Below, piece after piece: positions 46,916 through 55,529 of a stretch of 59,410 bases of DNA. Position 1 is the stretch's first letter. Every line of letters begins with the position of its first letter. Where the stretch lies: positions 1 to 59,410 of the forward strand of contig CALVCV010000007.1 of the NCBI GenBank assembly GCA_944326155.1. The letters run 5' to 3'. Below the pieces are notes generated by a model, which was not told where the DNA came from, did no database searches, and worked only from the letters and a program-made list of their open reading frames with translations. A program made the position numbers and the translations under genes. This stretch comes from an uncultured Bacilli bacterium. Its GTDB lineage: Bacteria > Bacillota_I > Bacilli_A > ML615J-28 > CAG-313.

Positions 46916-47803
46916 ATGGCAAATGAAGAAAATTTTGGGTTTAAAAAAAGCACTATCAATTGGTATCCGGGACATATGGTCAAAGCTATTCGGGAAATTA
47001 ATGAAAAAATCAAACTAGTTGATTTGGTTATTGTCTTGCTAGATGCAAGATGTCCAAAGTCATCTCTTAATCCACTTTTAAGTGATAGTTTAAAAAACAA
47101 AAAATGTTTATATGTGTTTACAAAAAAAGATAAAGCTGATACACAAAAAACTAATCAATGGGTACATTACTTTAAAAAGCAAGATATTAGAGTAGTTGCC
47201 ATTGACGCAAGAGAAGGTAAAAATGATAAATTGATTATTAAAGAAGCAGAACTTCTCATGAAAGAAAAAAGAGAAAAAGATTTAGCCAAAGGCCTAAAAC
47301 CAAGACCAATTAAAACAATGATTGTAGGTATTCCTAATGTTGGTAAATCCACTTTAATTAACGCATTAGTAGGTAAAAAAGTAGTAGCTGTAGGTGATAA
47401 GCCGGGTATTACAAAAGCACAACAATGGATTAAAATTAATCAAAATTTAGAACTATTGGATACACCAGGTGTGTTATGGCCAAAATTTGATAATCAAATC
47501 ATTGGTTACAATTTGTCAATTATTGGTTCGATTAACGACACCATCCTACCTATTTTTGATGTTGCACTTTATTTTATTGATTTTATTAAAAAAAATTATC
47601 CACAGTCCTTAAAAAATCGTTATCAGTTTGACGATGTAAATGAAGAGGCGCTTAACATTTTGACTAAAATTGCCAAGAGGCAAAATTACTTATTGAACAA
47701 TAAAGAAGAAGATTTAGAAAGAACTTCTCGTTTTATCTTACAAGAATATCGTATGGGATATTTAGGTAAAATGACATTGGAACAATGCAAAGATGATGAA
47801 TAA
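46916..47803 (+). CDS. rbgA: Ribosome biogenesis GTPase RbgA (YlqF)
   Basis: Circularly permuted GTPase that completes 50S assembly. The permuted motif order is visible: G4 TKKD (69-72), then G1 GIPNVGKS (138-145), then G3 DTPG. The N-terminal INWYPGHMVKAIREI is the family signature, and a C-terminal helical RNA-binding domain follows. At 295 residues the length is normal. An AGAAGGAA site precedes it. It overlaps rnhB by 11 bases, the common rbgA-rnhB pairing in Bacillota. Confidence 0.96.
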   Translation: MANEENFGFKKSTINWYPGHMVKAIREINEKIKLVDLVIVLLDARCPKSSLNPLLSDSLKNKKCLYVFTKKDKADTQKTNQWVHYFKKQDIRVVAIDAREGKNDKLIIKEAELLMKEKREKDLAKGLKPRPIKTMIVGIPNVGKSTLINALVGKKVVAVGDKPGITKAQQWIKINQNLELLDTPGVLWPKFDNQIIGYNLSIIGSINDTILPIFDVALYFIDFIKKNYPQSLKNRYQFDDVNEEALNILTKIAKRQNYLLNNKEEDLERTSRFILQEYRMGYLGKMTLEQCKDDE

Positions 47804-48419
47804 TTATCAAATTGAATTAGAATTATATGCTAAAGGCAGAAAATATATTGCGGGAACTGACGAAGTAGGAAGGGGTCCACTTGCAGGACCGGTTGTCGCA
47901 ACAGCAGTCATCATGCCTAAAGATTGTTATATAGAAGGAGTAACTGACTCTAAGAAATTATCGGCTAAAAAAAGAAAAGTATTAAAAAAAGAGATTGAAG
48001 AAAAAGCACTGTCAATTGTGACCGTCTTTATCGATGAGTCTACGATTGATCAAATTAATATCTATGAGGCTAGCAAATTAGCAATGATTAAAGCAGTTGC
48101 TGGATTAAAGCCAAGACCAGATATTGTATTATCCGATGCAATGAAACTTCCGCTTGATATGGAAAATATACCCCTTATTAAAGGAGATGAGAAAAGTTTT
48201 GTAATCGGTTGTGCAAGTATTATTGCCAAAGAAACACGAGATGCCTATATGATGCATTTAGATCAAAAATATCCGGGTTATGGCTTTGCAACTCACAAAG
48301 GATATCCAACAAAAACTCATCTTTTGGCTATTGAAGCAAAAGGAATTTTACCTATTCATAGAAGGAGTTATAAGCCTATTGCTAACAAATTAAAGAAAGA
48401 AAACATAAAAAATAAATAA
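47793..48419 (+). CDS. rnhB: Ribonuclease HII
   Basis: RNase HII removes RNA from RNA-DNA hybrids, including misincorporated ribonucleotides. The active-site motif DEVGRGPLAGPV has Asp23 and Glu24; later acidic residues lie in VLSDAMKLP and in the MHLDQKYPGYGFATHKGYPTKTH region. At 208 residues the length is typical. The start is 47793 or the adjacent ATG at 47796. Confidence 0.96.
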   Translation: MMNNYQIELELYAKGRKYIAGTDEVGRGPLAGPVVATAVIMPKDCYIEGVTDSKKLSAKKRKVLKKEIEEKALSIVTVFIDESTIDQINIYEASKLAMIKAVAGLKPRPDIVLSDAMKLPLDMENIPLIKGDEKSFVIGCASIIAKETRDAYMMHLDQKYPGYGFATHKGYPTKTHLLAIEAKGILPIHRRSYKPIANKLKKENIKNK

Positions 48420-48457
48420 AAATTATTAATTTTATAGAATAATATAAGTTATTATGT

Positions 48458-48608
48458 TATAATATAAATGTATTTTAACTATATATAAAATTTGAGGAGT
48501 ATTATTTATAATGATATTATAAAAGTTTGATAAAAGAAGGAGTTAAATTATTTTTCTCAAATTACGGGGAGACAGTTAAAAAATTTTAAGATAAGGGGGG
48601 ACCAAACG
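48458..48608 (+). promoter_or_regulatory. Leader region with extended -10 and short ORFs before a 56-aa gene
   Basis: TGtTATAAT (-10 at 48458-48463) begins a region with three ribosome-site-like stretches: GAGGAG (about 48494), AAGAAGGAG (about 48534) and AAGGGGGGA (about 48593). GAGGAG is followed by a 3-codon ORF (48511). AAGAAGGAG lies within a 20-codon TTG-started ORF (48527-48589). The arms AATTTGAG (48489-48496) and CTCAAATT (48556-48563) could pair and hide the first site. This looks like an attenuation-type leader but is unproven. Confidence 0.35.
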
Positions 48609-48779
48609 ATGAATCATAGATTGGTAAATAGTTTAGAGGAATCCGTTATTAGGGCAATTAGCAATCAAATCACAAATTATTCTTGTGATTTTGAAAGAAT
48701 TAAAAGTAAACTAGTTGACTATAAAAAAGACGATTCTGAAAAATCAACTAAGATTTTCAAAGAATTGAAAAAGAAATAG
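48609..48779 (+). CDS. Small hypothetical protein, 56 residues
   Basis: ORF from ATG 48609 with the very strong ribosome site AAGGGGGGA. The product is helical and charged: an N-terminal MNHRLVNSLEESVIRAI segment, a central NYSCDFERIKSKLVDYKK, and a lysine-rich end. It has no signal or membrane segment and no recognised family. The strong ribosome site and a long upstream leader support a real, possibly highly translated small gene. Confidence 0.6.
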   Translation: MNHRLVNSLEESVIRAISNQITNYSCDFERIKSKLVDYKKDDSEKSTKIFKELKKK

Positions 48780-48859
48780 TTTGTATTTAAAAAATTGTTG
48801 TCATTAATAAAAAAGTAAAAAAGTGTCTAAAAAATATGTCCGAAACATTTTCGTTTTTG

Positions 48860-48888
48860 TTGACATATTTTTTTTCGTATTATATAAT
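48860..48888 (+). promoter_or_regulatory. Promoter of topA
   Basis: Consensus TTGACA (48860-48865), 17-base spacer, TATAAT (48883-48888), 32 bases before the topA ATG. Confidence 0.9.
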
Positions 48889-48919
48889 CAAAAAGCAAAA
48901 AATCACAAAGAGGTGTTTT

Positions 48920-51016
48920 ATGAAATTATTAATTGTAGAATCACCAGCCAAGTGTAAAACAATTGGTCACTATCTAGGCGATGAATATCACGTAGAATCA
49001 AGTATTGGTCATATTAGGGATTTATCTATAAAAGGTAAAGGTGGCTTTGGTGTTGATATTGAAAATAATTTTCAACCTGAATATGTTATTTTAAAAGATA
49101 AAAAAGAAGTTGTTGAAAAACTTAAAGCGATTGCAAGTCTTGCTGAACATGTTTATTTGGCAACCGATCCTGACCGTGAAGGAGAAGCCATTAGTTGGCA
49201 TTTGAGTGAAGTTTTAAATGAACCAAGCCAAAAAGTTTCAAGAATTGTTTTTAATGAAATTACCAAATCTGCTATTTTAAAAGCAATTCAACATGATCGT
49301 GATATTGATATGAATTTAGTACATTCGCAAGAATCAAGAAGAATCTTGGATAGAATTATTGGTTTTAGACTATCTAGTTTGTTACAACAAAAAATAGGAT
49401 CTAAATCAGCTGGTCGTGTTCAATCTGTAGCCTTAAAATTAGTTGTGGATCGTGAAAGAGAAATTCAAGCATTTGATAAGAAAGAATATTGGGATTTAAC
49501 CGCAACGCTAAAAAAACAATTGGATGATAATGAATATATTCTTAAAACAAAATTTTATGGTCAATTAGATAATAAAATTATTTTAGCAAATGAACAAGAA
49601 ACTGATGAGGTTATTTCAAAACTGCAAATAGATGATTATGTCGTTACAAACATTGCGAAAAAAGAAAGAAATAAAGTATCTAGACCTCCTTTTATTACTT
49701 CTACTTTGCAACAAGACGCAGGTACAAAATTTAATTATAATGCCAAAAAAGTAATGCGTATTGCACAAAAATTATATGAAGGTGTTGAAGTTGCCAAAGA
49801 GATGGTAGGGTTAATTACTTACATGCGTACTGACTCTGTGCGTTTATCAGATGAATTTGTAAAAAGTGCCAAAGAATTTATTATTGATAAATATGGTCAA
49901 AAATATTATAAAGGTGTTAAAAAAATTGTCAAAGGAAAAAATGTACAAGATGCGCATGAAGCTATTAGACCAACCGATATCAAAAGAACTCCTGATAGTA
50001 TTAAAAAATATTTATCACTTGAAGAATATAAAATATATTCATTAATCTATAATCGTGCAGTTGCTTCATTGATGAGTGATGCAATTTTAGAAGATACCAA
50101 AGTAGATATTATAAATCAAGGCTATTTATTTAATATATCTGGTGAGGTTACTTTATTTGATGGCTTTAAAGTTATTTATGAAGAAGCAAACTTAGTTGAT
50201 GATGAAGAAGATTTAACTCGTTTACCAGAACTTATTGTTGGCGAAAAATTAACATTTATTGAAGTAAATAAAGAACAAAAATTTACATCACCACCATATC
50301 GTTATAGTGAAGCTCGTTTAATCCGTAAAATGGAAGAACTTGGCATTGGTAGGCCTTCAACATATGCACTTACAATGGAAACTTTACGCGCAAGATCATA
50401 TGTTGTAATGGATAAAAAAGCTTTTGTTCCTACTGAACAAGGTATACTTACAACTGAACAATTAGAATTATTTTTTAGTAGTATTATCAATGTAAAATAT
50501 ACAGCCGAGATGGAAAATACTTTAGATGAGATTGCAGAAGGTAAAGCCATTTGGTATGAAGAATTAAGAAAGTTTTATGATGTTTTTGCACCATTAGTTG
50601 AAAATGCACGCGATCATATGGTTAAACTATATCCAAAATTAACAGATGAATTTTGTCCAGAATGTGGATTACCTCTATTAATTAGAAGAGGCCCATATGG
50701 TGAGTTCACGGCATGTTCTGGCTATCCGCATTGTAAATATATTAAAAAAGAACCTAAAAAAGAGCCTAAAAAGTTAGGCATTGTTTGTCCAATTTGTGGT
50801 GAAGGCGAAGTAGTTGAAAGAACAAGTGGTAGAGGACGTTCAAAAGGAAGTATCTTTTATGCTTGTAGTTTATTTCCTAAATGTAAAGCAACCTTTTCTG
50901 GTATTCCAACGGGAGAAAAATGTCCAATATGCAATGCACCAATGATTCAAGTTGGAGAAATTGTACGTTGTAACAATGAACATTGTAAAAGTAACGAAAA
51001 TCTTGTCAAAAAATAG
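48920..51016 (+). CDS. topA: DNA topoisomerase I
   Basis: Type IA topoisomerase relaxing negative supercoils. The TOPRIM domain has IVESPAKCKTI and DPDREGEAISWH. The catalytic Tyr lies in GLITYMRTDSVR. Three C-terminal four-cysteine zinc modules follow (CPECG.., CPICG.., CPICN..). At 698 residues the size is normal. The start at 48920 has AGAGGTG upstream; the longer ORF from 48836 would cover the promoter and was rejected. In Bacillus topA sits before trmFO, but here it is separate. Confidence 0.96.
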   Translation: MKLLIVESPAKCKTIGHYLGDEYHVESSIGHIRDLSIKGKGGFGVDIENNFQPEYVILKDKKEVVEKLKAIASLAEHVYLATDPDREGEAISWHLSEVLNEPSQKVSRIVFNEITKSAILKAIQHDRDIDMNLVHSQESRRILDRIIGFRLSSLLQQKIGSKSAGRVQSVALKLVVDREREIQAFDKKEYWDLTATLKKQLDDNEYILKTKFYGQLDNKIILANEQETDEVISKLQIDDYVVTNIAKKERNKVSRPPFITSTLQQDAGTKFNYNAKKVMRIAQKLYEGVEVAKEMVGLITYMRTDSVRLSDEFVKSAKEFIIDKYGQKYYKGVKKIVKGKNVQDAHEAIRPTDIKRTPDSIKKYLSLEEYKIYSLIYNRAVASLMSDAILEDTKVDIINQGYLFNISGEVTLFDGFKVIYEEANLVDDEEDLTRLPELIVGEKLTFIEVNKEQKFTSPPYRYSEARLIRKMEELGIGRPSTYALTMETLRARSYVVMDKKAFVPTEQGILTTEQLELFFSSIINVKYTAEMENTLDEIAEGKAIWYEELRKFYDVFAPLVENARDHMVKLYPKLTDEFCPECGLPLLIRRGPYGEFTACSGYPHCKYIKKEPKKEPKKLGIVCPICGEGEVVERTSGRGRSKGSIFYACSLFPKCKATFSGIPTGEKCPICNAPMIQVGEIVRCNNEHCKSNENLVKK

Positions 51017-51041
51017 GAAATAAACAAAATTATATAATTAC

Positions 51042-51170
51042 TTGCATTGCAAATAAATTTATGATAATATCTATGTGTAGTTACAAATAACTACACATAT
51101 TCCCTACATATGGACTTTATTGTCCAACCCTTCTTTGATTGGTGATAACTTTTTATCACCAGTCTTTTTG
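51042..51170 (+). ncRNA. Candidate structured small RNA upstream of ftsY
   Basis: A possible promoter (TTGCAT 51042-51047, 17 bases, TAATAT 51065-51070) is followed by a perfect 12-bp hairpin (51072-51083 / 51088-51099, loop CAAA), a smaller hairpin TGGAC/GTCCA (51111-51126), then a strong terminator hairpin (51137-51148 / 51153-51164) with a T-run. There is no ORF, and ftsY has its own promoter further down. The sequence does not match the SRP RNA, tmRNA, 6S RNA or riboswitch classes recognised here. A 3' UTR of topA is the alternative. Confidence 0.4.
51137..51169 (+). terminator. Strong intrinsic terminator after topA/candidate RNA
   Basis: Arms GATTGGTGATAA and TTATCACCAGTC with a four-base loop, followed by five T residues. 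Confidence 0.88.
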
Positions 51171-51196
51171 TTTTAAATGAAAATATGAGCTAAAAT

Positions 51197-51217
51197 AGCA
51201 TTTTTTAATGCTTTTTT
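51197..51217 (+). terminator. Second small terminator-like hairpin
   Basis: AGCATT/AATGCT with a TTTT loop, followed by TTTTTC. It is weaker than the preceding terminator and isolates the ftsY promoter. Confidence 0.5.
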
Positions 51218-51231
51218 CATAAGTCATGTGG

Positions 51232-51260
51232 TTGAAAAAAAAAGATAAATATAGTATAAT
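51232..51260 (+). promoter_or_regulatory. Promoter of ftsY-ylxM-ffh
   Basis: TTGAAA (51232-51237), 17-base spacer, TATAAT (51255-51260), 30 bases ahead of the ftsY ATG. Confidence 0.83.
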
Positions 51261-51290
51261 AAACTAAATATCAAATCATGAGGTAACAAA

Positions 51291-52259
51291 ATGGGATTAT
51301 TTGATTTATTTAAAAAGAAAAATAAAGATGAAAAATCTAAAAAATATGAATTAGGGATGAAAAAGACTCGTCAAGGGTTAATGGGAAAATTGAAAAGCAT
51401 TCTTGCGGGACATAGTGAAATTAATGAAGACTTATTTGACGATTTAACCGATGCTTTTATTATGGCAGATATTGGTGTAGAAACAACATTAAATTTTATT
51501 GATGCTTTAAAAGAAGACCCTAGAGTTGAAGGAATTAATTCAGTTGAAGAATTACAACCTATTATTATTGATAAAATGTTTGAACTCTATTTAAAAGGAG
51601 AAATTGTAAATAATAATTTCAATATAAATAAAAATGGTCTTTCTGTTTTTCTTTTTGTTGGTGTAAATGGTGTAGGTAAAACGACGACCATTGCTAAAAT
51701 TGCATATCGTTTAAAAAATGAAGGCAAAAAAATTTTACTTGCGGCAGGAGATACGTTTAGAGCAGGAGCTGTTGATCAATTAGAAATTTGGGCAGAACGT
51801 GTTGGTGTCGATATTGTAATTAAAAAAGGTGCAACCGATCCATCTAGTGTCATCTATGATGCAATTGCAAAGGCAAAAAAAGAAAATTATGATATTTTAC
51901 TATGTGATACGGCAGGTCGTTTACAAAATAAAGTGAACTTGATGAAAGAATTAGAAAAGATGAATAGAGTTATCTCGCGTGAAGTAGAAGGAGCCCCTCA
52001 AGAAACTTTACTTATCATTGATGCAACAACAGGACAAAATGGTTTATCACAAGCTGAAGCTTTTATGGAAGTTGCCAATATTACAGGTGTTATCTTAACT
52101 AAATTAGATGGCACTAGTAAAGGTGGAATTGTGCTTGCTATTCGTGATAAATATAAATTACCAATTAAAATGGTTGGTCTAGGTGAAAAAATGGAAGATT
52201 TGGAATATTTTGATTTAGAAGATTATATTGGTGGCTTATTTATTGGGGATGATGAGTAA
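51291..52259 (+). CDS. ftsY: Signal recognition particle receptor FtsY
   Basis: SRP receptor GTPase docking ribosome-SRP complexes at the membrane. The NG domain shows GVNGVGKTTTIAKIA, AAGDTFRAGAVDQLEIW, DTAGRLQ and TKLDGTSKGG. At 322 residues it lacks the long acidic A domain of some homologues, keeping only a short lysine-rich N-terminus, as in Bacillus. Its stop overlaps the ylxM start, forming a complete SRP operon with ylxM and ffh. Confidence 0.96.
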   Translation: MGLFDLFKKKNKDEKSKKYELGMKKTRQGLMGKLKSILAGHSEINEDLFDDLTDAFIMADIGVETTLNFIDALKEDPRVEGINSVEELQPIIIDKMFELYLKGEIVNNNFNINKNGLSVFLFVGVNGVGKTTTIAKIAYRLKNEGKKILLAAGDTFRAGAVDQLEIWAERVGVDIVIKKGATDPSSVIYDAIAKAKKENYDILLCDTAGRLQNKVNLMKELEKMNRVISREVEGAPQETLLIIDATTGQNGLSQAEAFMEVANITGVILTKLDGTSKGGIVLAIRDKYKLPIKMVGLGEKMEDLEYFDLEDYIGGLFIGDDE

Positions 52260-52582
52260 TGGAAGAAAAATTAAATAAGAAAAATCATTATAATATGTTA
52301 TATTCATATTATCAAAATCTTCTCACGGAAAAACAAAAAGAAGTGTTTGAAAATTATTATTTTGAAGATTATAGTATTTCCGAAATTTCCGAATGCTTAG
52401 ATGTCTCAAGAAATGCTGTTTGGGATTTATTAAAAAAAGTTGAAATAAATCTAGATAATTATGAGAAAAAATTACGTTTACATCAAAAAAATGTTGATCG
52501 TAATCTTCAATTAGAATTACTCAAAAAATATGTGAATGATAAAGGATTACAAATTATTGAAAAAATAGAAGAAATGGAGTGA
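52259..52582 (+). CDS. ylxM: YlxM/p13-like SRP-associated HTH protein
   Basis: A 107-residue helix-turn-helix protein between ftsY and ffh. It has LTEKQKEVFENYYFEDYSISEISECLDVSRNAVWDLLKKVE, a sigma-region-4-like HTH, and a helical C-terminus. YlxM is known to associate with and modulate SRP function in some Bacillota. The start overlaps the ftsY stop by one base, and ffh follows after 4 bases. Confidence 0.92.
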   Translation: MEEKLNKKNHYNMLYSYYQNLLTEKQKEVFENYYFEDYSISEISECLDVSRNAVWDLLKKVEINLDNYEKKLRLHQKNVDRNLQLELLKKYVNDKGLQIIEKIEEME

Positions 52583-52586
52583 AAAT

Positions 52587-53996
52587 ATGCCATTTGAAAA
52601 TTTATCAGAAAGAATTCAATTTTCTTTAAGAAAATTGACAGGGCGTGGTAAAGTCAATGAAAAAGACATTGAAGATGCAATGCGTGAAATCCGCGTTTCT
52701 TTACTTGAAGCCGATGTAAATTATAAAATTGTAAAAGAATTTATAAACGAAGTAAAGACCCTTGCTTTAGGTGAAAAAGTCATGAAATCTTTAACACCTG
52801 GTGATCAAGTAGTAAAAATCGTTTATGAAGAATTAGTAAAGTTAATGGGCGATGAAGCAGTTCCACTTAATTTAAAAAAAGCTGGAATAAGTATTGTACT
52901 CGTGGTTGGTTTACAAGGAAGTGGTAAAACTACACATGTAGGAAAACTTGCTAATTATTTAAGAAAGAACAACAAATTAAAGCCATTAATGATAGCAGCA
53001 GATATTTATAGACCTGCTGCTATCAATCAATTACTAACAATTGGCAAACAACTGGATATTGAAGTTTTCCAAATGGGAATTCTTACTAAACCACAAGTTA
53101 TTGTAAAAAAAGGTATAGATTATGCAAAAGAAAAAGGGTATAATTTAGTTTTGATTGATACAGCTGGTCGTTTGGCCATTGATGAGCCATTAATGCAAGA
53201 GTTGGTTGAAATTAAACAAATTATTAATCCTGATGAAATTCTATTAACAGTTGATGCAATGACAGGTCAAGATGCAGTCAATGTCGCACAAACATTTCAT
53301 GAAAAATTGAATATTACAGGTTGTTTATTGACTAAATTAGATAGTGATACTAGAGGTGGAGCTGCTCTTTCTATTCGCTATTTGACGCATATACCAATTA
53401 AATTTGTTGGTCTTGGTGAAAAAATGGATGAAATTGATGTTTTTCATCCTGATAGAATGGCCAAAAGAATTCTTGGTATGGGGGATGTCTTAACTTTCAT
53501 TGAAAAAGCCCAGGAATCTTTTGATGAAGAAACAGCCCTTAAGATGGCTGAAAAAATGCAAGCAGGTCGTTTTACCTATAATGACTTTCTAGACCAAATT
53601 CATCGTATTAAAAAAATGGGATCACTAAAAGGCTTATTAGCAATGATACCTGGTATTGGTTCACAAATTAAAAATTTAAATATTGATGAGAAAAAATTTG
53701 TTTATATTGAAGCAATTATTGGTTCCATGACAAAAGAAGAAAGACAAAATCCTGATTTAATATCAAAAAGTCATGCAAGAAAAACAAGAATTGCTAATGG
53801 TAGTGGTAGAAGTTATCAAGAAATTAACAATTTAACCAAGCAATTTGAACAAATGCGTCAGCAAATGAAGGCCGTTATGGGACTAGATGAAAGTCAAATG
53901 GAAAAACTATCAAAAGGACAAGCACCAATGCCAGGAATGATGGTACAACGTCCTAAAAAAGGAAAAGGGAAAAATAAAGGCGGTTTTCGTTTTTAA
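52587..53996 (+). CDS. ffh: Signal recognition particle protein Ffh
   Basis: SRP GTPase that binds signal peptides and the SRP RNA. The NG domain has GLQGSGKTTHVGKLA, DTAGRLAIDE and TKLDSDTRGGAAL. The C-terminal methionine-rich M domain has the RNA-binding SKSHARKTRIANGSGRS and a Met-rich tail, ending in a basic KKGKGKNKGGFRF. At 469 residues the length is normal. Last gene of the operon, followed by a terminator. The SRP RNA gene itself was not identified in this window. Confidence 0.97.
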   Translation: MPFENLSERIQFSLRKLTGRGKVNEKDIEDAMREIRVSLLEADVNYKIVKEFINEVKTLALGEKVMKSLTPGDQVVKIVYEELVKLMGDEAVPLNLKKAGISIVLVVGLQGSGKTTHVGKLANYLRKNNKLKPLMIAADIYRPAAINQLLTIGKQLDIEVFQMGILTKPQVIVKKGIDYAKEKGYNLVLIDTAGRLAIDEPLMQELVEIKQIINPDEILLTVDAMTGQDAVNVAQTFHEKLNITGCLLTKLDSDTRGGAALSIRYLTHIPIKFVGLGEKMDEIDVFHPDRMAKRILGMGDVLTFIEKAQESFDEETALKMAEKMQAGRFTYNDFLDQIHRIKKMGSLKGLLAMIPGIGSQIKNLNIDEKKFVYIEAIIGSMTKEERQNPDLISKSHARKTRIANGSGRSYQEINNLTKQFEQMRQQMKAVMGLDESQMEKLSKGQAPMPGMMVQRPKKGKGKNKGGFRF

Positions 53997-54001
53997 AAAA
54001 T

Positions 54002-54038
54002 AACTCCACGATAAAATAAAAAATATTGTGGAGTTTTA
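54002..54038 (+). terminator. Terminator after ffh
   Basis: Arms AACTCCAC (54002-54009) and GTGGAGTT (54028-54035) with a long A/T loop that can extend the stem, ending in TTTT. Confidence 0.75.
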
Positions 54039-54063
54039 AAATATATATAAGGAGGTAAGTCTA

Positions 54064-55434
54064 ATGGAACAAAATTATATGGATGAATTATTAAACTTGT
54101 TTCAAAGTAATTTAGGTGATGATGAGTTAAAAGAAAAGTTGCAAAATTATCATGAAAATGATATTGCTAAAGTATTTCCTCAATTGTCACTTGAAAATCG
54201 ACAAAAATTATATCGTATTTTAGATAAAGATTTTTTGTCAGATATTTTTAGTTATTTAGATAATCCACAAGAATATTTAGATGAATTATCCAATGATTTA
54301 GCAGCCGATCTTCTTGAGAGCATGGATACCGATGATGCAATTGATGTACTTGAAGAATTAGAAGAAGAAGAACGTAAAGAATTGATTAATTTGATGGATA
54401 AAGATGCGGTTGCAGAAATTAAATTAATTAAATCTTATGATGAAAATATGATTGGTAGTCGTATGACAACCAATTATATAGCAATTGATAAAGACGCAAC
54501 AGTTAGACAAACAATGAAAAAAATGATTGAAGAGGCTGCTATTAACGACAATATTTCAACCATCTATTTTACAATAGGTGATAATGAATTTTATGGCGCT
54601 GTTGATTTACGAGATTTAATTATTGCTAGAGAAAATGATGATTTAAAAACCATTATTAAGACTTCCTATCCTTATTTGAAAGCAACCGATTTTGTAAGTG
54701 AATGTATTAACAAAATTCAAGAATATGCTTTAAGTTCATTTCCAGTAGTAGATGATGATATGCATCTTATTGGGGTAATTACTAGTGATGATGTTGTTGA
54801 GGCAGTTAATGATGAATTAGGTGATGATTATGCAAAATTTGGTGGTTTAGTCGGCGAAGAAGATTTAAAAGAATCCACTTTTAAATCTGTTAGGAAAAGA
54901 ATTCCTTGGTTATTTATTCTTTTATTTTTAGGTCTCGTCACTTCCCTTTTAATTTCGCAATTTGAAAATGTTGTTATAGGTATTCCAATTGTTGTTGTTT
55001 TTCAATCACTAATTTTAGATATGGCAGGAAATTGTGGTACGCAATCTTTGGCTGTTACAATTAGAGTGTTAAGTGATGGAGAAGTGACTAATAAAAATTT
55101 ATTCAAATTAATTTTTAAAGAGTTTAGAGTAGGGTTATTTAATGGTGTAATTGTAGGAATTTTTACTTTTATTTTTGTTTTATTATTTTTATTGCTTAGT
55201 GCACCAGATAATCAGTTTAATCAAAATATGAAGATTTCTATTGTAGTAAGTCTTAGTATTCTACTTTCCATTATGGTAGCCAATTTTTCAGGAAGTTTTA
55301 TTCCAATTATTTTTAAAAAATGTAAAATTGATCCTGCTGTTGCTTCAGGACCATTTATTACCACTCTTATAGACCTTATTGCAGTTGTAATTTATTATGG
55401 CCTAGCGTGGTTAATTATTTTAAACGTTTTATAA
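54064..55434 (+). CDS. mgtE: Magnesium transporter MgtE
   Basis: Mg2+ channel/transporter, 456 residues. The acidic N domain (about 1-125, with LLESMDTDDAIDVLEEL repeats) is followed by two CBS domains (about 130-250) and a five-helix membrane domain with the FQSLILDMAGNCGTQSLAVTIR segment that forms the pore. A strong AAGGAGG site precedes ATG 54064. No magnesium riboswitch was seen in the short spacer before it. Confidence 0.95.
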   Translation: MEQNYMDELLNLFQSNLGDDELKEKLQNYHENDIAKVFPQLSLENRQKLYRILDKDFLSDIFSYLDNPQEYLDELSNDLAADLLESMDTDDAIDVLEELEEEERKELINLMDKDAVAEIKLIKSYDENMIGSRMTTNYIAIDKDATVRQTMKKMIEEAAINDNISTIYFTIGDNEFYGAVDLRDLIIARENDDLKTIIKTSYPYLKATDFVSECINKIQEYALSSFPVVDDDMHLIGVITSDDVVEAVNDELGDDYAKFGGLVGEEDLKESTFKSVRKRIPWLFILLFLGLVTSLLISQFENVVIGIPIVVVFQSLILDMAGNCGTQSLAVTIRVLSDGEVTNKNLFKLIFKEFRVGLFNGVIVGIFTFIFVLLFLLLSAPDNQFNQNMKISIVVSLSILLSIMVANFSGSFIPIIFKKCKIDPAVASGPFITTLIDLIAVVIYYGLAWLIILNVL

Positions 55435-55444
55435 GTCATATTAT

Positions 55445-55473
55445 TTGGTGAATTTACAAAAATATGCTATAAT
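55445..55473 (+). promoter_or_regulatory. Promoter of the preQ1 riboswitch-queT unit
   Basis: TTGGTG (55445-55450), 17-base spacer, TGcTATAAT (-10 at 55468-55473). Transcription would start right at the riboswitch. Confidence 0.75.
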
Positions 55474-55480
55474 CTACTTC

Positions 55481-55522
55481 GAGATGTTCCTTGCATAACC
55501 ATCTCAAATAAAAAACAAGGAG
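55481..55522 (+). promoter_or_regulatory. PreQ1-I riboswitch controlling queT translation
   Basis: Compact H-type pseudoknot. P1 pairs GAGATG (55481-55486) with CATCTC (55500-55505). P2 pairs CCTTG (55489-55493) with CAAGG (55516-55520), across an A-rich stretch AAATAAAAAA. UUC after P1 and the AAC near the second P1 strand follow the class I pattern. The P2 3' strand overlaps the AAGGAG ribosome site (55517-55522), so preQ1 binding should block queT translation. Confidence 0.9.
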
Positions 55523-55529
55523 AAAATAT

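Noticed and set aside
48837-48856. LexA-box-like CGAAA-cat-TTTCG before the topA promoter
   Set aside because: Spacing and bases do not fit the Gram-positive LexA consensus CGAAC-N4-GTTCG.
48836-48919. Longer topA reading frame adding 28 residues
   Set aside because: It spans the TTGACA/TATAAT promoter. The universal TopA N-terminus begins at 48920 behind AGAGGTG.
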